This document shows, piece after piece, positions 60,992 to 64,000 of a stretch of DNA of 64,000 nucleotides (the first letter of the stretch is position 1; every line of letters starts with the position of its first letter). The DNA lies in assembly GCA_026874595.1 (NCBI GenBank), contig CM049317.1, positions 68,508,118 to 68,572,117 of the forward strand, given 5' to 3'. Under the pieces are notes generated by a model. The model was not told the origin of the DNA. It searched no databases and saw only the letters and a list, made by a program, of their open reading frames with translations. The stretch comes from Sipunculus nudus (lineage: Eukaryota > Annelida > Sipuncula > Golfingiida > Sipunculidae). The position numbers were made by a program, and so were the translations under genes.

Positions 60992-63900
60992 TTACGAACT
61001 ACTAAATCTTTGTTCATGAGTATAGTTATGTGTAAGATTAAGGCCAGACTGTTGGATGAAATATAATAATCGATTGATCATTTATCGATAAATCAAAAGA
61101 TAGGGTAAAACAAAAAATGGACAAGGGATTATCGATTGAAGTGTGTGAAAAGGGAGAGTCTGTGAAGGTTAGATGATACTGTGTTTCAGAACATGTCAGC
61201 GTGTCAGCGGATTCACAGTGTTTACTGTAAAATTATTGAATTGTGTCAAACTGTAAAAAGGCATAAATTAACCATGGAATTTTAAAAATACCCCTCAAAA
61301 ATTCATGCCCGCCCTTTGTATTTTGTATCTCCATCGTATTCTGTTAATATTTTAGTGGTTTAAAAGAAATTAAATGTTGACCATTTTAGAACCACAGCTA
61401 TACACCTAGACTACATACAAACTAGAAATTACTGTGACGTTCAAGGTGTTAAGTTATCCGACCCCATTAAATATATCACGACTACCTGTCGGCCATATTA
61501 GATAGGTGTATGCCCTCGATTTTGAGAGTAGCTGTCCACTCGGGTACTACTCATCGGTAAAACAAATCGGGCTTGCTCGAATGGTACCTGAGTAACCTGT
61601 TTCCGGGGCCGGTCAAGGTCTGCCCATTATGTGTGCGCAAGCATTGAATATTGCAGGGCAGCAGGTGAAAGATAGGGGAAATTTAATAATTAAATATAGG
61701 CCAGTTTTAAATGCTATCGTATATTGCCATATGCCGTGAAAATTACTTACACAACCCCCTGTTTTCCTGGAACAAAATTAAAGTGCAGGAGTTGAGCTTG
61801 AGTTTGATGTATCACATGATGCCAAACACTCGGAGCTGCTATCACCCGCCTCTCCATAAAGCAGTGTTCAATGTTCCCCACACCTATATAAGTGTCAATA
61901 ACTCCCTCTTTCCCGGTGTTACAAGCTAGTTGGCCTGAGGCATCCGTTCATTCATCCATGCTTCACAACAGACGATGGATCAGTTATGATCAATGTCACT
62001 AAGATAACGTACAGTAAATAAACAAGGGTATGAATTCTTCGGCATGTTGTCAGTAACACATCGCAATGCATTGTGGACTACATAAACTTACAAGACACTT
62101 CATACGCAAGCTTGGAGCGTCATTTTTAACACATTGACAATTTAGTAGACCAAGCCGTAGCGGGATGGTCTTCCATCCAGACATCGATATTTAACTTCTG
62201 GAAACGTTGGGGTGGCAGAACGTGTCAAAGGGTTGTGATCAATTATAAGTGAGGCAGACGTACTTGCTATTTCTGGCCGTTCTCTCTAATATTAGTCTGT
62301 CTGTCTCAATGTTAATTTCGCAATTTCGAGAAAAATGAATTTACCATTCCGTATTAAGAACTAAAATATTATCACATCTGATGTGAACTTACAGAGTTTC
62401 ATGATGTGTTAACTAATAACGAAGGTTTTTTTACCAATTTTTCACAAAATTGCTCAAATATCACTCGGGTAAACACATCATCGCGGAAATGATATGCACG
62501 TATGCCAAAGACCAACTACCAGCACAGATTGTACGGCCCACCTAGATTGAAAGGTCTATATATTACCGCCAGGTTCATACTATTGTAACTAAAACCCCGA
62601 TCGAAGCGGGTCCCTTTTTCTGCAAGGATATATCGAGAGCTTGAGGTTCTATTTTTTGACAAAACATGAAGGGCCCCGTTGGAACTAGTCCCAGATACCG
62701 CCAAGGCGGCGGTTGTTACAAAAGATCACTTTACTCACGAAAACTGGTACTGCGGTACAGAGGAGGTACATGACACTGTTAGGGTAGGGGCTCGTGGAAA
62801 ATAGAAATTTCGTTTTTACGCTGAAAGCACATTGTCAATTCAACAATACGGTCGTTACTGCAGGCCTACTAGATCAAACTGAAATTCATAGCTTGTAAAG
62901 AAGCATTAATTTAGATTTAAAGCCGTCTCGAGAGCGTAAATTGACGACTCTACAGGGTTGTCAAATCGGTGTGTAGCCAAATAAACGGCAACAGGAGTTA
63001 AAGGTGATGGATAAAAGGGGACTGCATTAAGTGAAATGTTGATTTTGGACCAGTGATGCAATTGTTCTTGTCGTCATTTTAATGGTTATAATAGCTCATA
63101 AGTAAAGGGACTAGAGTGAACCATTGATTATCACATATAGCATTGCCCCATTTGCTGGTGAGCTGACGCGAATACGCCAAATGAACGCGGTAAACGTCGA
63201 CGTCAACTGGGAGCGTATTATTTTCGGATAATGGGAGAATTTTATTGAGAGTACAGTGGGAAATGTATGAGCTTTTAATGTATTTTAGACATCAGCTTTT
63301 AAAGCTTATATATACTACTAGGATAAAAATAATTAAATGCATTTATTACGTCTCTGGCAGTCTTCGAATCTGTCAGGCCGAAGAAATGTTGTAACTAGCT
63401 TGAACATGTTGGCTTTTGAACTCTCTTCACTTTCCTCGTCAGTTTCTTGTTGTATTGAAAAATAATATACGCACATTTTTAAATTAAAAAATTCTTTCCC
63501 GAAAGCTTTGTTTTAGCCTGGTTTGCCAGGTTAAGCCAAGAGAGAGCGATATGAAAAGTGGAGATAATGATCGCATGCTCTGTGATTGGCAAAAAAACCC
63601 AGCTGATCCAAGATATTTACCCTGAGATACATGTCTGTTTGTTTATTCTAACCCAGTGTGTGAAATCTACTCTCGAGGTAGCTTACGCGTCCCTTAACCG
63701 TGTTATTTGGCAACACGTTTCTTGTTGTTTATAATGCGTTTGGTTGTCAGTGCCATCAATCGCGAGATGTTTTTTTTCAGGTTATGTCTTCTGTCATTTT
63801 GTGTAAAACCCAACCAGTAGCCAGTAAAACTGGCAGCTTGATGACACAGCAGCAACATGTGCTGTGATTGAACATTTTTGTCATTTGCACATTTAGGTAT

Positions 63901-64000
63901 TATTTCAGTTGTATCATACTTTTAGCAAATACCACTGCCAAAAAAAAAACACAAACAAAATTCACTTTCCAAGTTTTAAAGGTTTAAAGTTTTAAACTAA
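60992..64000. other. Right end of window, no supported gene
   Basis: AT-rich. TATCGATTGATCATTTATCG near 61070 is a small palindromic cluster. No frame with convincing composition, domain or splice pairing was found on either strand. Confidence 0.4.

Overview
The window is eukaryotic nuclear DNA. Evidence: split genes with GT/AG introns and matching codon phases, long AT microsatellites, minisatellites, MITEs and tRNA-derived SINE-like sequence. The interspersed repeat that starts near TTTAGCTCAGCTGA, runs through Tyr-poor tandem units rich in GGGCACAAATCGTAAC and ends near CCATGGGTCACTTGTT is of a type I associate with mollusc genomes, and a small expanded family of secreted C-type lectins fits too. 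I therefore read this as a marine mollusc or a similar lophotrochozoan; that is inference. Most of the window is not coding, and most long reading frames in it are chance openings in AT repeats or transposons.

Left part (1-12.5 kb). The 3' end of a gene entering from the left edge has four phase-matched exons (139-4208). It encodes a single membrane helix with a basic cytoplasmic flank, an Asn/Gln/Tyr-rich low-complexity tail, a polyproline tract and a WH2-like C-terminus. A decayed copy of part of its last exon lies 1.2 kb downstream. Next come a Mutator-like MITE with a 9-bp target duplication, a mollusc-type repeat, and a 24-bp minisatellite that forms an octapeptide-repeat ORF. A complete two-exon Tctex-1 (dynein light chain) gene follows.

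Middle part (13-39 kb). This is a cluster of three related C-type lectin genes. Copy A (minus strand, 18070 to 13142) is intact: signal peptide, TSP1-like module, and a C-type lectin domain split over two exons, all with phase-1 introns. Copies B (29.8-30.6 kb) and C (34.0-38.8 kb), on the plus strand, keep exon lengths and phases but carry stop codons and look like pseudogenes. Intron 1 of copy A holds a second Mutator-like element with a perfect 9-bp target duplication and an exon-like interior. Between A and B lies a 3.2-kb array of a 32-bp satellite with higher-order duplication.

Right part (39-64 kb). This is mostly repeats and unassigned AT-rich sequence. Two weak gene signals are a CpG-richer stretch ending in a good donor at 41350 and a GC-rich 135-codon ORF at 48143. 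The remainder holds several tandem-unit transposon families (50.6-51.1, 52.6-53.4, 53.9-56.1 and 59.1-61.0 kb), a 215-bp MITE and a tRNA-like SINE fragment.

I could not run searches. Gene calls rest on motifs, splice signals and phase consistency that can be read in the sequence.
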